Positions 22,405 to 32,040 are shown, numbered from the stretch's first letter. The stretch is DNA of 64,000 nt from Streptomyces olivochromogenes (GCF_021538895.1 NZ_JADDRL010000034.1:1-64000), one strand, 5' to 3'. A program made the numbers and translations. Notes: a model not told the origin generated them from the letters alone.

Positions 22405-23757
22405 GTGCGTGTCATGATCCAGATGCGTCCCGCGCCCGATGTGGTCGAGGCCGTCATCGATCCCTCCGTCAGAACCACCGCCGCCGACGTCGCCGGCCCG
22501 ATCCCCGGCGTCGCGCTGGACCCGGACTACGAGCCCGTGCCGGTGCCCCGGCCCCAGCCCGCCGCACCGGGCGGCGACCCCCTGTCCCTGGAGTCCATGA
22601 CCTTCTCCATGACCCCGGAGCGGGCCACCGTCCTCGTGCGCGGCGAGATCCAGGACTACGACGTGGCCAGCCGCTACGCGATGCTCGGCCTCGCCCGCCC
22701 GGACATCGTCGCCATCTCCTCCGACCCGGTCATCGAGTCCATGCCGACCTGCGGCGGCGACGGCCCGGTGGGGGACTGGCACGACGTCCAGAACAAGCTG
22801 ACCGACCACCTGAAGTCGGAGGGCATGGACGGCGAGGGCGTCGCCCTGGCCATCCTCGACACGGGCATCAACGTCGCCCACGTGTCCGAGGTGCTCGGCC
22901 AGCCGGTCACCGTCGACGAGAGCCGCAGCTGGAAGCCCTCCGGGGTCACCGGCAACTTCGGCCAGTTCCCGGTGGACCACGGCTCGATGTGCGCCTTCGA
23001 CACCCGGATCACCGCCCCGCGGGCCACGCTCCTCGACCTGCCCGTGCTGCTGTCGACGAAGCCCGTCATCCTCGGGCTGCTCTCCGACGCCGTCGCGGCC
23101 TTCGCGCACCTGCGCAACGTGCTGGACGCGATGCCGCAGGAACAGCGCGCGCTCGTGGTCAGCAACAGCTGGGGCTCCTTCAAGCCCACCTGGGACTTCC
23201 CGCCCGGTCACCCCGGTAACTACTCGGACAACCCCGCGCACCCCTTCAACCTGTCCGTCAGCGCCCTCGAACAGGCCGGGGCGGACATCCTGTTCGCGGC
23301 CGGCAACTGCGGCCGGGAGTGCCCCGACGGCCGCTGCGGCTTCCCCGACCGCCCCATCAACGGGGCCAACTCGCACCCCCGCGTCCTGTCCGTGGGCGGC
23401 GTCGACACCCGGGGCGCCCGGGTCGGCTACTCCTCCCAGGGCCCCGGACGGCTCAGCCGACGCAAGCCGGACATCTGCACGTACACCCACTTCGCCGGAT
23501 CCAAGGCGTTCGGCCCGAACGAGCCGGACTCCGGGACCTCGGCGGCCACCCCCGTCGCGGCCGGTGTCGTGGCCGCGATCCGCTCCCAGCTGCCGGTCGG
23601 CGAACTCTCCCCGGCCGAGATGCGCACGCTGCTCCGCCGAACGGCCGACGACCTCGGGATGGCCGGCTACGACTTCGACTACGGCTACGGCACGATCGAC
23701 GCGGCGGCCATCGTCGAGGCGGTGCGCCGGCGCAGGAAGAACGGCCGTCATCACTGA
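22405..23757 (+). CDS. Leaderless subtilisin-family (S8) serine protease
   Basis: 450 aa from the GTG at 22405, with AGGAG about 7 nt upstream. The catalytic triad is visible: Asp152 in AILDTGIN, His192 in VDHGSM, and Ser379 in SGTSAATPVAAG; the oxyanion Asn lies in AAGNCGREC. Residues 1-120 resemble a short propeptide-like region (LESMTFSMTPERATVLVRGEIQDYDVASRYAMLGLARPDIVA). There is no signal peptide or membrane segment, so the protease looks intracellular or released non-classically. A 96-aa gene starts 9 bp downstream. The pair could be a protease with an inhibitor/chaperone or a maturation protease; no precursor peptide is visible. Confidence 0.88.
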   Translation: MRVMIQMRPAPDVVEAVIDPSVRTTAADVAGPIPGVALDPDYEPVPVPRPQPAAPGGDPLSLESMTFSMTPERATVLVRGEIQDYDVASRYAMLGLARPDIVAISSDPVIESMPTCGGDGPVGDWHDVQNKLTDHLKSEGMDGEGVALAILDTGINVAHVSEVLGQPVTVDESRSWKPSGVTGNFGQFPVDHGSMCAFDTRITAPRATLLDLPVLLSTKPVILGLLSDAVAAFAHLRNVLDAMPQEQRALVVSNSWGSFKPTWDFPPGHPGNYSDNPAHPFNLSVSALEQAGADILFAAGNCGRECPDGRCGFPDRPINGANSHPRVLSVGGVDTRGARVGYSSQGPGRLSRRKPDICTYTHFAGSKAFGPNEPDSGTSAATPVAAGVVAAIRSQLPVGELSPAEMRTLLRRTADDLGMAGYDFDYGYGTIDAAAIVEAVRRRRKNGRHH

Positions 23758-23766
23758 GGAGCAGCC

Positions 23767-24057
23767 ATGACCCAGGGTCCCGTCGTCCTCGTCACGGTGA
23801 CGCTGCCGGCCGGGGCGACGCTCGGCGACGCCCTGCGCCGGTACGACCTCACCCCTGACCAGGTCGACCAGGAGTACGGACTCGTGTCCGTGGATCCGGC
23901 CCAGGGTCTGTACGCCCTGCTGGTCACCGCCGACGCCGCCGAGCGCATCACGGGCACTCCCGGCACCCCCGGCGCGGCGGGCCCGTACGCCAATCCGAGC
24001 ATCGAGCCGTACGGCCCGCCGCAGCCGGGACCCGCCCGCGGCGACGACGAAGGGTGA
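23767..24057 (+). CDS. Small protein coupled to S8 protease (possible inhibitor/chaperone)
   Basis: 96 aa. The ATG lies 9 bp after the protease stop, with GAGGAG overlapping that stop. Residues 1-62 (VVLVTVTLPAGATLGDALRRYDLTPDQVDQEYGLVSVDP then YALLVTADAAERI) look like a small alpha/beta fold, and residues 63-96 are Gly/Pro-rich and likely disordered. I recognise no family. Position, size and the sequence style of the folded part suggest a stand-alone propeptide-like inhibitor or chaperone of the protease, but this is inference. A strong terminator follows. Confidence 0.75.
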   Translation: MTQGPVVLVTVTLPAGATLGDALRRYDLTPDQVDQEYGLVSVDPAQGLYALLVTADAAERITGTPGTPGAAGPYANPSIEPYGPPQPGPARGDDEG

Positions 24058-24070
24058 CCGGCCCGCCCGC

Positions 24071-24096
24071 GGGCCCGGCCGATCATGGCCGGGCCC
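24071..24096 (+). terminator. Strong hairpin after protease operon
   Basis: Perfect 10-bp stem GGGCCCGGCC/GGCCGGGCCC with a 6-nt GATCAT loop, 14 bp after the stop. Confidence 0.8.
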
Positions 24097-24148
24097 CCGG
24101 GCGCACCGTGCTCTCGCCAGCGCGGATCATCGCGTGTTACCAAGAACC

Positions 24149-25723
24149 ATGCCTGCACACGAGGGAAACCGGACGTACGACGCCGTGATCGTCGGCGGTG
24201 GCCACAACGGCCTGGTCGCCGCCGCCTACCTGGCCCGGGCCGGACGGTCCGTGCTGGTCCTGGAACGGCTGGACCACACCGGCGGCGCGGCCGTCTCGAC
24301 GCGACCCTTCGCCGGGGTGGAAGCCCGGCTGTCCCGCTACTCCTATCTGGTCAGCCTGCTGCCGCAGAAGATCGTGCGCGACCTCGGCCTGGACTTCCGT
24401 GTCCGGGGCCGCACCATCTCCTCGTACACCCCGGTGGAGCGGGACGGCCGTCCCACGGGGCTGCTCGTCGGTGGCGGGGAGGGACGCACCCGCGAGGCCT
24501 TCGCCCGGCTGACCGGCGGCGAGCGCGAGTACGCGTCCTGGCAGCGCTTCTACGCCATGACGACCCGGGTCGCCGAGCGCGTCTTCCCCACCCTCACCGA
24601 ACCCCTGCCCACGCGCGAGGAACTGCGCCGTCGCGTCGACGACGAGGACGCCTGGCAGGACTTGTTCGAGCGGCCGATCGGCGCCGCGATCGAGGAGAAC
24701 TTCACCGACGACCTGGTGCGGGGCGTGGTCCTCACCGACGCCCTCATCGGCACCTTCGCCGACGCGCACGACGCCTCCCTGCGGCAGAACCGCTGCTTCC
24801 TCTACCACGTCATCGGCGGCGGCACCGGCGCCTGGGACGTGCCGGTCGGCGGCATGGGCGCCCTGACCGACGCGCTGGCCGCCGCCGCACGGGCCGCCGG
24901 CGCGGTGATCGCCACCGGTCACGAGGCGCTGCGTATCGAGACGGACGGGCGGACGGCCGAGATCACCTACCGCACCGCCGACGGCGAGGGCGTCGCCGCC
25001 GCCCGGCACGTCCTGGTGAACGCCTCCCCGCAGGAACTGGCCGCCCTCACCGGCGACGAGGCGCCCACGCCCACCGAGGGCGCCCAGCTCAAGGTGAACA
25101 TGCTCCTCAAGCGGCTGCCCCGGCTGCGGGACACCTCCGTCGACCCGAGGGAGGCGTTCGCCGGCACCTTCCACATCGCCGAGGGATACGGCCAACTGGC
25201 CGCCGCCCACGCCCAGGCCGCGTCCGGCGAGCTGCCCGCCGCGCCGCCCTCCGAGATCTACTGCCACTCCCTGACCGACCCCACGATCCTCGGCCCGGAA
25301 CTGGTCGAACGCGGCTACCAGACCCTCACCCTGTTCGGCCTGCACACGCCCGCCCGGCTCTTCGCCCGGGACAACGACGCCGTACGCGACGCGCTCCTGA
25401 AGTCCACACTCGCCCAGCTCGACGTCCACCTCGCCGAACCGCTCGCCGACTGTCTGGCCACCGACGCCGACGGCCGCCCCTGCATCGAGGCGAAGACCCC
25501 GCTGGACCTCGAACGCGACCTGCGCCTGCCCGGCGGCAACATCTTCCACCGAGACCTCGCCTGGCCGTACGCCCAGGAGGACACCGGCCGCTGGGGCGTG
25601 GAGACCCGGCACGCCAACGTCCTGCTGTGCGGGGCGGGCGCGGTGCGCGGCGGAGGGGTGAGCGGGGTGCCGGGGCACAACGCGGCGATGGCGGTACTGG
25701 AGCCCGCCGCGCCCACGGACTGA
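24149..25723 (+). CDS. FAD-dependent oxidoreductase, phytoene desaturase-like
   Basis: 524 aa. The N-terminal dinucleotide fold is YDAVIVGGGHNGLVAAAYLARAG, followed by VLVLERLDHTGGAAVS. A middle region shows GGGTGAWDVPVGGMGALTDALAAAARAAG, and the C-terminus has VLLCGAGAVRGGGVSGVPGHNAAMAVL, the second FAD-binding block of the phytoene desaturase/PYROXD2-like family. No carotenoid gene lies nearby, so a carotenoid role is not supported; PYROXD2-type amine or polyene oxidation is equally possible. It is convergent with the Tat serine hydrolase. A start at 24134 would add five residues. Confidence 0.88.
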   Translation: MPAHEGNRTYDAVIVGGGHNGLVAAAYLARAGRSVLVLERLDHTGGAAVSTRPFAGVEARLSRYSYLVSLLPQKIVRDLGLDFRVRGRTISSYTPVERDGRPTGLLVGGGEGRTREAFARLTGGEREYASWQRFYAMTTRVAERVFPTLTEPLPTREELRRRVDDEDAWQDLFERPIGAAIEENFTDDLVRGVVLTDALIGTFADAHDASLRQNRCFLYHVIGGGTGAWDVPVGGMGALTDALAAAARAAGAVIATGHEALRIETDGRTAEITYRTADGEGVAAARHVLVNASPQELAALTGDEAPTPTEGAQLKVNMLLKRLPRLRDTSVDPREAFAGTFHIAEGYGQLAAAHAQAASGELPAAPPSEIYCHSLTDPTILGPELVERGYQTLTLFGLHTPARLFARDNDAVRDALLKSTLAQLDVHLAEPLADCLATDADGRPCIEAKTPLDLERDLRLPGGNIFHRDLAWPYAQEDTGRWGVETRHANVLLCGAGAVRGGGVSGVPGHNAAMAVLEPAAPTD

Positions 25724-25752
25724 TCGCCGACGGCCTTGCCGCCGGACAGGAC

Positions 25753-27555
25753 CTAGTCGGCCGACGGCTCCCAGCCGACGGGCACGAGGCGCGCCCCGTC
25801 CGTCGGGCGCGCCTCGTCGAACACCACCGTGTCGCCCGCCTCCACCCGCAGGGCGTCCACGTACACGCCCCGGCCGACATAGAGCCGGTCGGTCGTGCCG
25901 CGCCAGCGGAGGGCGAGGTGCCGGTCGGCCGGGAGCTCGGCGGTCAGCCGGTGCCAGACGCGCCCGGACCAGCCCGTGACGGTGCCGGCCGGGTGGTCCT
26001 GCGGGGCCTCGCCGTGCCGGACGGTCGTGAAGGGGACCGGCCGCCAGGTGGCGCCGTCGTCCGTGGAGGACTCCAGGGCGAGCAGGTCCGAGCGGGGCTC
26101 GGTGTCCCACCACAGGGCGCAGCGCAGGCGGGCGGCGCCGGCGGAGGTGTCGAGCGCCGGCAGGGTGAGCGTCGCGGTCGTGGCGTTCACCATGCCCGTG
26201 AACCAGGCCGTACGGCCGCGCGCCGGGTGGACGGGCACGGCACGCGCCAGGTTGTTGCCCGCGGCCACCCGGGGAGCGGAGCCGGAGCGCCAACCGCGCA
26301 CCGGATGCACCGAGTTGCCGAGCACGACGAGGAAGGAGTCGGTCGACGGGTCGAGGACCAGCGAGGTTCCGGTGAAACCGGTGTGGCCCGCCGTGCGCGG
26401 GGTGGCCATCGCGCCCATGTACCAGTGCTGGTAGAGCTCGAAGCCGAGCCCGTGCTCGTCACCGGGGAAGGCGGTGTTGAAGTCGGTGAACATCAGCTCC
26501 ACCGACTCCGGCCGAAGGATGCGCGCCCGGCCGTAGGCGCCGCCGTTGAGCAGGGTGCGGCCGAGTACGGCGAGGTCCCACGCGCAGGAGAACACCCCGG
26601 CGTGCCCCGCGACACCGCCGAGGCTGTACGCGTTCTCGTCGTGCACCTCGCCCCACACCAGTCCGCGGTCGAGCCCCGACCACGGCCTGCGCGCGTCCTC
26701 GGTCGCCGCGATCCCGGGCTTCCAGGAGGCGGGCGGGTTGTAGCGGGTGCGGCGCAGGCCGAGCGGGGCGGTGATGTCGTCGTGGAGGAGGACGTCCAGG
26801 GTGCGGCCGGTGATCCGCTCCAGCACCAGCTGGAGGGAGATCAGGTTCAGGTCCGAGTAGAGGTAGGCGGTGCCGGGCGGATTGAGCGGCGCCTCGTCGT
26901 AGATCAGGCGCAGCTTCGCCTCGTGCGTCGGCGCGTTGTACAGCGGGATCCAGGGGCGGAAGCCCGAGGTGTGGGTGAGCAGTTGACGAATCGTCATGCC
27001 CTGCTTGCCCGCGGCCCCGAATTCCGGGACGTACGAGGCGACCGGCGCCTCCAGCTCCAGGGCGCCCCGCTCCAGCTGCCGCACGGCGAGCAGCGAGGTG
27101 AACAGCTTGGAGACGGAGGCCAGGTCGAAGACCGTGTCCTCGGCCATGGGGATCTGCCCCTCGGCCGGGAACTCGACGCCGGTGTCGGTCTTCTCGTCGT
27201 ACGCCACGTAGCGCACCGCCATGCCGATGGGCCGGTGCAGGGCCACGGTGCCGCCGCGCCCGGCGAGCAGTACGGCGCCCGCGTACCAGGGGTGTTTGGG
27301 GGACGGGCCGAGGAACGTCTCGGCGTCCGTGACGAGTTGCCGCAGGTGCGGGGCGAGGAGTCCGGCGCGCTCCGGTGTGCCGTGGCGCAGGGTGGGGTGG
27401 CCGGACGCGGACTTCGGCGCCGCCGCGGCGGCGGGGCCGGCCGGGAAGGGGGCGAGCGTCAGCGCGCCGCCCAGGGCCAGGGCGGCACGGCCCAGTTGGC
27501 GGCGTGTCGGCCCGCGGCCGTCGCCCGTGTCCCGGTCCGCCGCGTCTTCGGCCAT
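25753..27555 (-). CDS. Tat-exported serine hydrolase of the beta-lactamase/PBP4* class
   Basis: 600 aa from the ATG at 27555 with GGGAGG 9 nt upstream. A twin-arginine-type leader (PTRRQLGRAALALGGALTLAPFPAG) ends in an Ala-rich cleavage region. The beta-lactamase fold shows the nucleophile motif S147-V-S-K150, a YSDL element and HTGFTGTS in place of the KTG box. A C-terminal beta-sandwich of about 170 residues (from near 430) may bind carbohydrate. It is probably an extracytoplasmic esterase or peptidase acting on cell wall or antibiotic-like substrates; true beta-lactamase activity is not implied. It diverges from the nitronate monooxygenase gene. Confidence 0.87.
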   Translation of the reverse strand: MAEDAADRDTGDGRGPTRRQLGRAALALGGALTLAPFPAGPAAAAAPKSASGHPTLRHGTPERAGLLAPHLRQLVTDAETFLGPSPKHPWYAGAVLLAGRGGTVALHRPIGMAVRYVAYDEKTDTGVEFPAEGQIPMAEDTVFDLASVSKLFTSLLAVRQLERGALELEAPVASYVPEFGAAGKQGMTIRQLLTHTSGFRPWIPLYNAPTHEAKLRLIYDEAPLNPPGTAYLYSDLNLISLQLVLERITGRTLDVLLHDDITAPLGLRRTRYNPPASWKPGIAATEDARRPWSGLDRGLVWGEVHDENAYSLGGVAGHAGVFSCAWDLAVLGRTLLNGGAYGRARILRPESVELMFTDFNTAFPGDEHGLGFELYQHWYMGAMATPRTAGHTGFTGTSLVLDPSTDSFLVVLGNSVHPVRGWRSGSAPRVAAGNNLARAVPVHPARGRTAWFTGMVNATTATLTLPALDTSAGAARLRCALWWDTEPRSDLLALESSTDDGATWRPVPFTTVRHGEAPQDHPAGTVTGWSGRVWHRLTAELPADRHLALRWRGTTDRLYVGRGVYVDALRVEAGDTVVFDEARPTDGARLVPVGWEPSAD

Positions 27556-27698
27556 CGAGGAGCCTCCCGTCGTAGCGCCGCTGAAACCCTCGTGCCGCCT
27601 GTGCAGGGTGTCAACAGGGCCGCCCTGAAGTCGACGTGAAGTCGCCGCCCGGACCGCCGCCCGCGACATCCGGCGGCGCGTCGCCCGGACCGCAGAAA

Positions 27699-27715
27699 TC
27701 TGACGGTGTATCAGA
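27699..27715. promoter_or_regulatory. TCTGAC-N5-GTCAGA operator (TetR-type), upstream of NMO
   Basis: TCTGACGGTGTATCAGA: 6-bp arms with one mismatch, 43 bp upstream of the nitronate monooxygenase ATG. The same site with perfect arms occurs at 41881-41897. Confidence 0.55.
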
Positions 27716-27757
27716 ATAGGCCTTCCGTCGTCCGGAGGACTGCGGCATCCTGCGCCC

Positions 27758-28867
27758 ATGCAGACGGAGCTGAGCAAGCAACTGGGAGTCGAGCACGCCG
27801 TCTTCGGCTTCACGCCGTTCCCCGCCGTCGCCGCGGCCATCAGCCGGGCCGGCGGCTTCGGAGTGCTCGGCGCGGTCCGCTACACGGCCCCCGACGACCT
27901 CAAACGCGACCTCGACTGGATCGAGGCGCACGCCGAGGGCAGGCCCTACGGGCTGGACGTCGTGATGCCCGCCAAGAAGGTCGAGGGCGTGACCGAGGCC
28001 GACGTGGAGGCGATGATCCCCGAGGGGCACCGGGCGTTCGTCCAGGAGACCCTCACCAAGTACGGCGTGCCCGAGCTGGCGCGGGGGGAGGCCTCCGGCT
28101 GGCGCATCACCGGCTGGATGGAGCAGGTGGCCCGCACCCAGCTCGACGTCGCCTTCGACTATCCGATCAAGCTGCTCGCCAACGCCCTCGGCTCCCCGCC
28201 CGCCGACATCGTGGCCCGCGCCCACGACCGGGGCGTGCTCGTCGCGGCGCTCGCGGGCAGCGCCCGGCACGCCCGCAAGCACCAGGAGGCGGCCATCGAC
28301 ATCGTCGTGGCCCAGGGCTACGAGGCCGGCGGCCACACGGGCGAGATCGCCTCCATGGTGCTGACACCCGAGGTCGTCGAGGCCGTCGACCCGCTGCCCG
28401 TACTGGCGGCGGGCGGCATCGGCAGCGGACAGCAGGTGGCCGCGGCCCTCGCGCTCGGCGCCCAGGGAGTGTGGCTGGGCTCCCTGTGGCTGACCACGAC
28501 CGAGGCCGAGCTCCACTCGCCCGCCCTGACCCGCAAACTCCTCGCCGCAGGGTCCGGCGACACCGTCCGCTCCCGGGCCCTGACCGGGAAGCCGGCCCGC
28601 CAGCTGCGCACCGAATGGACCGACGCCTGGGACGACCCCGGCGGGCCCGGCACCCTCCCGATGCCCCTGCAGGGCCTGCTGGTCGCCGAGGCCGTCTCGC
28701 GCATCCAGAAGTACGAGGTCGAGCCGCTGCTCGGCACACCCGTCGGTCAGATCGTCGGCCGGATGACCAGCGAACGCAGCGTCCGGGCCGTCTTCGACGA
28801 CCTCACCCGCGGCTTCGAGGAAGCCGTGGACCGTATCAACCGCATCGCCGGAAGGAGCGGCCAGTGA
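27758..28867 (+). CDS. Nitronate monooxygenase / 2-nitropropane dioxygenase family flavoprotein
   Basis: 369 aa TIM-barrel FMN enzyme. Family signs are AISRAGGFGVLGAVRYTAPDDL, GYEAGGHTGEIA (conserved Gly-Gly-His) and PVLAAGGIGSGQQVAAALALGAQGVWLGSLWL for FMN phosphate binding. In actinobacterial lipid and steroid clusters such enzymes are common but their substrates are often unknown, and they may act as ene-reductases. The gene overlaps the next start by GTGA, so translation is coupled with the acyl-CoA synthetase. A TetR-type operator lies just upstream. Confidence 0.88.
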   Translation: MQTELSKQLGVEHAVFGFTPFPAVAAAISRAGGFGVLGAVRYTAPDDLKRDLDWIEAHAEGRPYGLDVVMPAKKVEGVTEADVEAMIPEGHRAFVQETLTKYGVPELARGEASGWRITGWMEQVARTQLDVAFDYPIKLLANALGSPPADIVARAHDRGVLVAALAGSARHARKHQEAAIDIVVAQGYEAGGHTGEIASMVLTPEVVEAVDPLPVLAAGGIGSGQQVAAALALGAQGVWLGSLWLTTTEAELHSPALTRKLLAAGSGDTVRSRALTGKPARQLRTEWTDAWDDPGGPGTLPMPLQGLLVAEAVSRIQKYEVEPLLGTPVGQIVGRMTSERSVRAVFDDLTRGFEEAVDRINRIAGRSGQ

Positions 28868-30414
28868 GCACACCCCCCACCGGCTTCTGGGCCCAGGCCA
28901 CCGAGGACCCCGACCGCGGCGTCCTCGTCGCCCCCGACGGCGAGGAGTGGACCGCCGGACGACTGCACGCCGCCGCCAACCGGCTCGTGCACGGCCTGCG
29001 CGCCGCGGGCCTGGAACGCGGCGACGCGTTCGCCGTCGTCCTGCCCAACGGCGTCGAGTTCTTCACGGCGTATCTCGCCGCCTCCCAGGCCGGGTTCTAT
29101 CTCGTCCCGGTCAACCACCACCTGGTCGGACCGGAGATCGCCTGGATCGTCTCCGACTCCGGCGCCAAGGTGCTCGTCGCGCACGAGCGGTTCGCGGAGC
29201 CCGCCCGGCACGCCGCCGACGAGGCGGGACTCCCGGCGACGCACCGGTACGCCGTCGGCACGGTCGAGGGCTTCAGGCCGTACGCCGAACTCCTTGACGG
29301 ACAACCGGACTCCGCGCCCGCCGACCGCACCCTCGGCTGGGTCATGAACTACACCTCGGGCACCACCGGCCGCCCGCGCGGCATCCGGCGCCCGCTGCCC
29401 GGAAAGGCCCCCGAAGAGTCCTACCTCGGTGGCTTCCTCGGCATCTTCGGCATCAAGCCCTTCGACGACAACGTGCACCTCGTCTGCTCACCGCTGTACC
29501 ACACGGCCGTCCTGCAGTTCGCGGGCGCGTCGCTGCACATCGGCCACCGGCTGGTGCTGATGGACAAGTGGACGCCCGAGGAGATGCTCCGCCTCATCGA
29601 CACCCACGACTGCACGCACACCCATATGGTCCCGACCCAGTTCCACCGGCTCCTCGCCCTGCCGCAGGACACCAGGCAGGCGTACGACGTCTCGTCCATG
29701 CGGCACGCCATCCACGGCGCCGCCCCCTGCCCCGACCATGTGAAGCGGGCCATGATCGACTGGTGGGGCCACTGCGTGGAGGAGTACTACGCGGCCAGCG
29801 AGGGCGGCGGGGCCTTCGCGACCGCCGAGGACTGGCTGAAGAAGCCCGGCACCGTCGGCAAGGCCTGGCCGATCAGCGAACTCGCGATCTTCGACGACGA
29901 CGGCAACCGGCTCCCGCCCGGCGAACTCGGCACCGTCTACCTGAAGATGAACACCGGCGGCTTCTCGTACCACAAGGACGAGGCCAAGACGAAGAAGAAC
30001 CGCATCGGCGACTTCTTCACCGTCGGCGACCTCGGATACCTCGACGAGGACGGCTACCTCTTCCTCCGCGACCGCAAGATCGACATGATCATCTCGGGCG
30101 GGGTCAACATCTACCCCGCCGAGATCGAGTCCGCCCTGCTCGCCCACCCCGCCGTCGCCGACGCCGCCGCCTTCGGCATCCCGCACGACGACTGGGGCGA
30201 GGAGGTCAAGGCGGTCGTGGAGCCCGCGCCGGGCCACGAACCCGGGCCCGACCTGGCCGCCGCGCTGCTCGCCCACTGCGCCGGACAGCTCGCCGGGTAC
30301 AAGCGCCCCAAGAGCGTCGACTTCATCGCCGAGATGCCCCGCGACCCCAACGGAAAGCTGTACAAGCGACGCCTGCGGGACCCGTACTGGGAGGGCCGCA
30401 CCCGCCCGGTGTGA
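28864..30414 (+). CDS. Acyl-CoA synthetase (AMP-binding)
   Basis: 516 aa; activates a carboxylic acid to its acyl-CoA through an acyl-adenylate. The core motif is MNYTSGTTGRPRGIRRP, with EEYYAASEGGGAF, GDLGYLDEDGYLFLRDRKIDMIISGGVNIYPAEIE and the C-terminal catalytic Lys in NGKLYKRRLRDPYW. The style (IRRPLPG after the P-loop, DPYWEGR at the end) resembles FadD enzymes of side-chain or cyclic-acid degradation; substrate is not assignable. The GTG at 28864 overlaps the stop of the monooxygenase. Confidence 0.9.
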   Translation: MSTPPTGFWAQATEDPDRGVLVAPDGEEWTAGRLHAAANRLVHGLRAAGLERGDAFAVVLPNGVEFFTAYLAASQAGFYLVPVNHHLVGPEIAWIVSDSGAKVLVAHERFAEPARHAADEAGLPATHRYAVGTVEGFRPYAELLDGQPDSAPADRTLGWVMNYTSGTTGRPRGIRRPLPGKAPEESYLGGFLGIFGIKPFDDNVHLVCSPLYHTAVLQFAGASLHIGHRLVLMDKWTPEEMLRLIDTHDCTHTHMVPTQFHRLLALPQDTRQAYDVSSMRHAIHGAAPCPDHVKRAMIDWWGHCVEEYYAASEGGGAFATAEDWLKKPGTVGKAWPISELAIFDDDGNRLPPGELGTVYLKMNTGGFSYHKDEAKTKKNRIGDFFTVGDLGYLDEDGYLFLRDRKIDMIISGGVNIYPAEIESALLAHPAVADAAAFGIPHDDWGEEVKAVVEPAPGHEPGPDLAAALLAHCAGQLAGYKRPKSVDFIAEMPRDPNGKLYKRRLRDPYWEGRTRPV

Positions 30415-30494
30415 TCGTCCGCCGCGCAGCCCCTGGCAGCCAGTGGCCCCGGGTCCTTGACCTCGCCCGCGCGGCGGACAGAGGATCATGTGTC

Positions 30495-31991
30495 ATGACG
30501 CAGGCACAGGGCAGCACGGTCGACGGGGTGCTGCGGCGCAGCGCCCGGCGCACCCCCGCGCGCGTCGCGGTGGAGTACGGCGACCGCACATGGACGTACG
30601 CGGAACTCGACGAGGCCGTCTCCCGCGCGGCGGGTCTCCTCCTGGGCGAGGGCCTCGTCCCCGGCGACCGGGTCGGTGCCTACGGCCACAACTCCGACGC
30701 CTACCTGATCGCCTTCCTCGCCTGCTCCCGCGCGGGACTCGTGCACGTGCCGGTCAACCAGAACCTGACCGGGCAGGACCTCGCGTACATCGTCGGCCAG
30801 TCGGGCAGCACGCTGGTGCTCGCCGACCCGGGCCTCGCCGGTCAACTGCCGGGCGGCGTACGGGTGATGCCGCTGCGGGACGGCGACGACTCGTTCCTCG
30901 CGCGGCTCGCCACGACCGCGCCGTACGAGGGTCCCGAGCCGCGCACCGAGGACCTGGTGCAGCTGCTCTACACCTCCGGCACCACCGCGCTGCCCAAGGG
31001 CGCGATGATGACCCACCGCGCCCTGGTGCACGAGTACCTGAGCGCGATCGCCGCGCTCGACCTGAGCGCCGGCGACCGGCCCGCGCACGCCCTGCCGCTC
31101 TACCACTCGGCCCAGATGCACGTGTTCCTGCTGCCCTACCTCGCGGTCGGCGCGACCAACGTCATCCTGGCCGCGCCGGACGGGGACAGGCTCTTCGACC
31201 TGATCGAAGCCGGCCGCGTGGACAGCCTGTTCGCCCCGCCGACCGTGTGGATCGGCCTCACCCAGCGCCCCGACTTCGCCACCCGGGACCTGGGCGGCCT
31301 GCGCAAGGCCTACTACGGCGCGTCGATCATGCCGGTGCCCGTCCTGGAGCGGCTGCGCGAGCGGTTCCCGAAGCTCGCCCTGTACAACTGCTTCGGCCAG
31401 AGCGAGATCGGCCCGCTGGCCACCGTGCTCGGCCCCGACGAACACAAGGGCCGCCTGGACTCCTGCGGCCGCACCGTGCTCTTCGTGGACGCCCGCGTGG
31501 TCGACTCCGACGGCGAGGACGTGCCCGACGGCACGCCCGGTGAAATCGTCTACCGCTCACCGCAGTTGTGCGAGGGCTACTGGGAGAAGATCGAGGAGAC
31601 CGTCGAGGCCTTTCGCGACGGCTGGTTCCACTCGGGGGACATGGCCGTGCGGGACGAGCACGGCTACTTCACGATCGTCGACCGGGTCAAGGACGTCATC
31701 AACTCCGGTGGCGTACTGATCGCTTCACGCCAGGTCGAGGACGCCCTCTACACACACGAGGCCGTCGCCGAGGCCGCCGTGATCGGCCTCCCCGACGAGC
31801 GCTGGATCGAGGCCGTCACGGCGGTGGTCGTGCGGCGCGCCGAGGTCACCGAGGACGAACTCATCGCCCACGCCCGCGAGAAGCTGCCGCCCTTCAAGGC
31901 ACCGAAACGGATCCTGTTCGTCGACGCGCTGCCGCGCAACGCGAGCGGCAAGATCCTCAAACGGGAACTGCGGGACCGCTTCGGGGACTAG
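30495..31991 (+). CDS. Acyl-CoA synthetase (fatty-acid-CoA ligase)
   Basis: 498 aa. It has QLLYTSGTTALPKGAMMTH, YYGASIMPVPVLERL, CFGQSEIGPLATVLG, GWFHSGDMAVRDEHGYFTIVDRVKDVINSGGVLIASRQVED and the C-terminal PRNASGKILKRELRDRFG with the catalytic lysine. It is closer to medium/long-chain fatty acyl-CoA ligases than its upstream neighbour, which ends 80 bp earlier on the same strand. An inverted repeat at 32017-32040 lies after it. Confidence 0.9.
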   Translation: MTQAQGSTVDGVLRRSARRTPARVAVEYGDRTWTYAELDEAVSRAAGLLLGEGLVPGDRVGAYGHNSDAYLIAFLACSRAGLVHVPVNQNLTGQDLAYIVGQSGSTLVLADPGLAGQLPGGVRVMPLRDGDDSFLARLATTAPYEGPEPRTEDLVQLLYTSGTTALPKGAMMTHRALVHEYLSAIAALDLSAGDRPAHALPLYHSAQMHVFLLPYLAVGATNVILAAPDGDRLFDLIEAGRVDSLFAPPTVWIGLTQRPDFATRDLGGLRKAYYGASIMPVPVLERLRERFPKLALYNCFGQSEIGPLATVLGPDEHKGRLDSCGRTVLFVDARVVDSDGEDVPDGTPGEIVYRSPQLCEGYWEKIEETVEAFRDGWFHSGDMAVRDEHGYFTIVDRVKDVINSGGVLIASRQVEDALYTHEAVAEAAVIGLPDERWIEAVTAVVVRRAEVTEDELIAHAREKLPPFKAPKRILFVDALPRNASGKILKRELRDRFGD

Positions 31992-32016
31992 GGCCTCTCG
32001 TTTGGATCATGCCGGG

Positions 32017-32040
32017 CTCGCGAATCGAGCGCCTCGCGAG
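32017..32040 (+). terminator. Possible hairpin after acyl-CoA synthetase
   Basis: CTCGCGA paired with TCGCGAG across a 10-nt loop, 25 bp after the stop. Confidence 0.5.
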
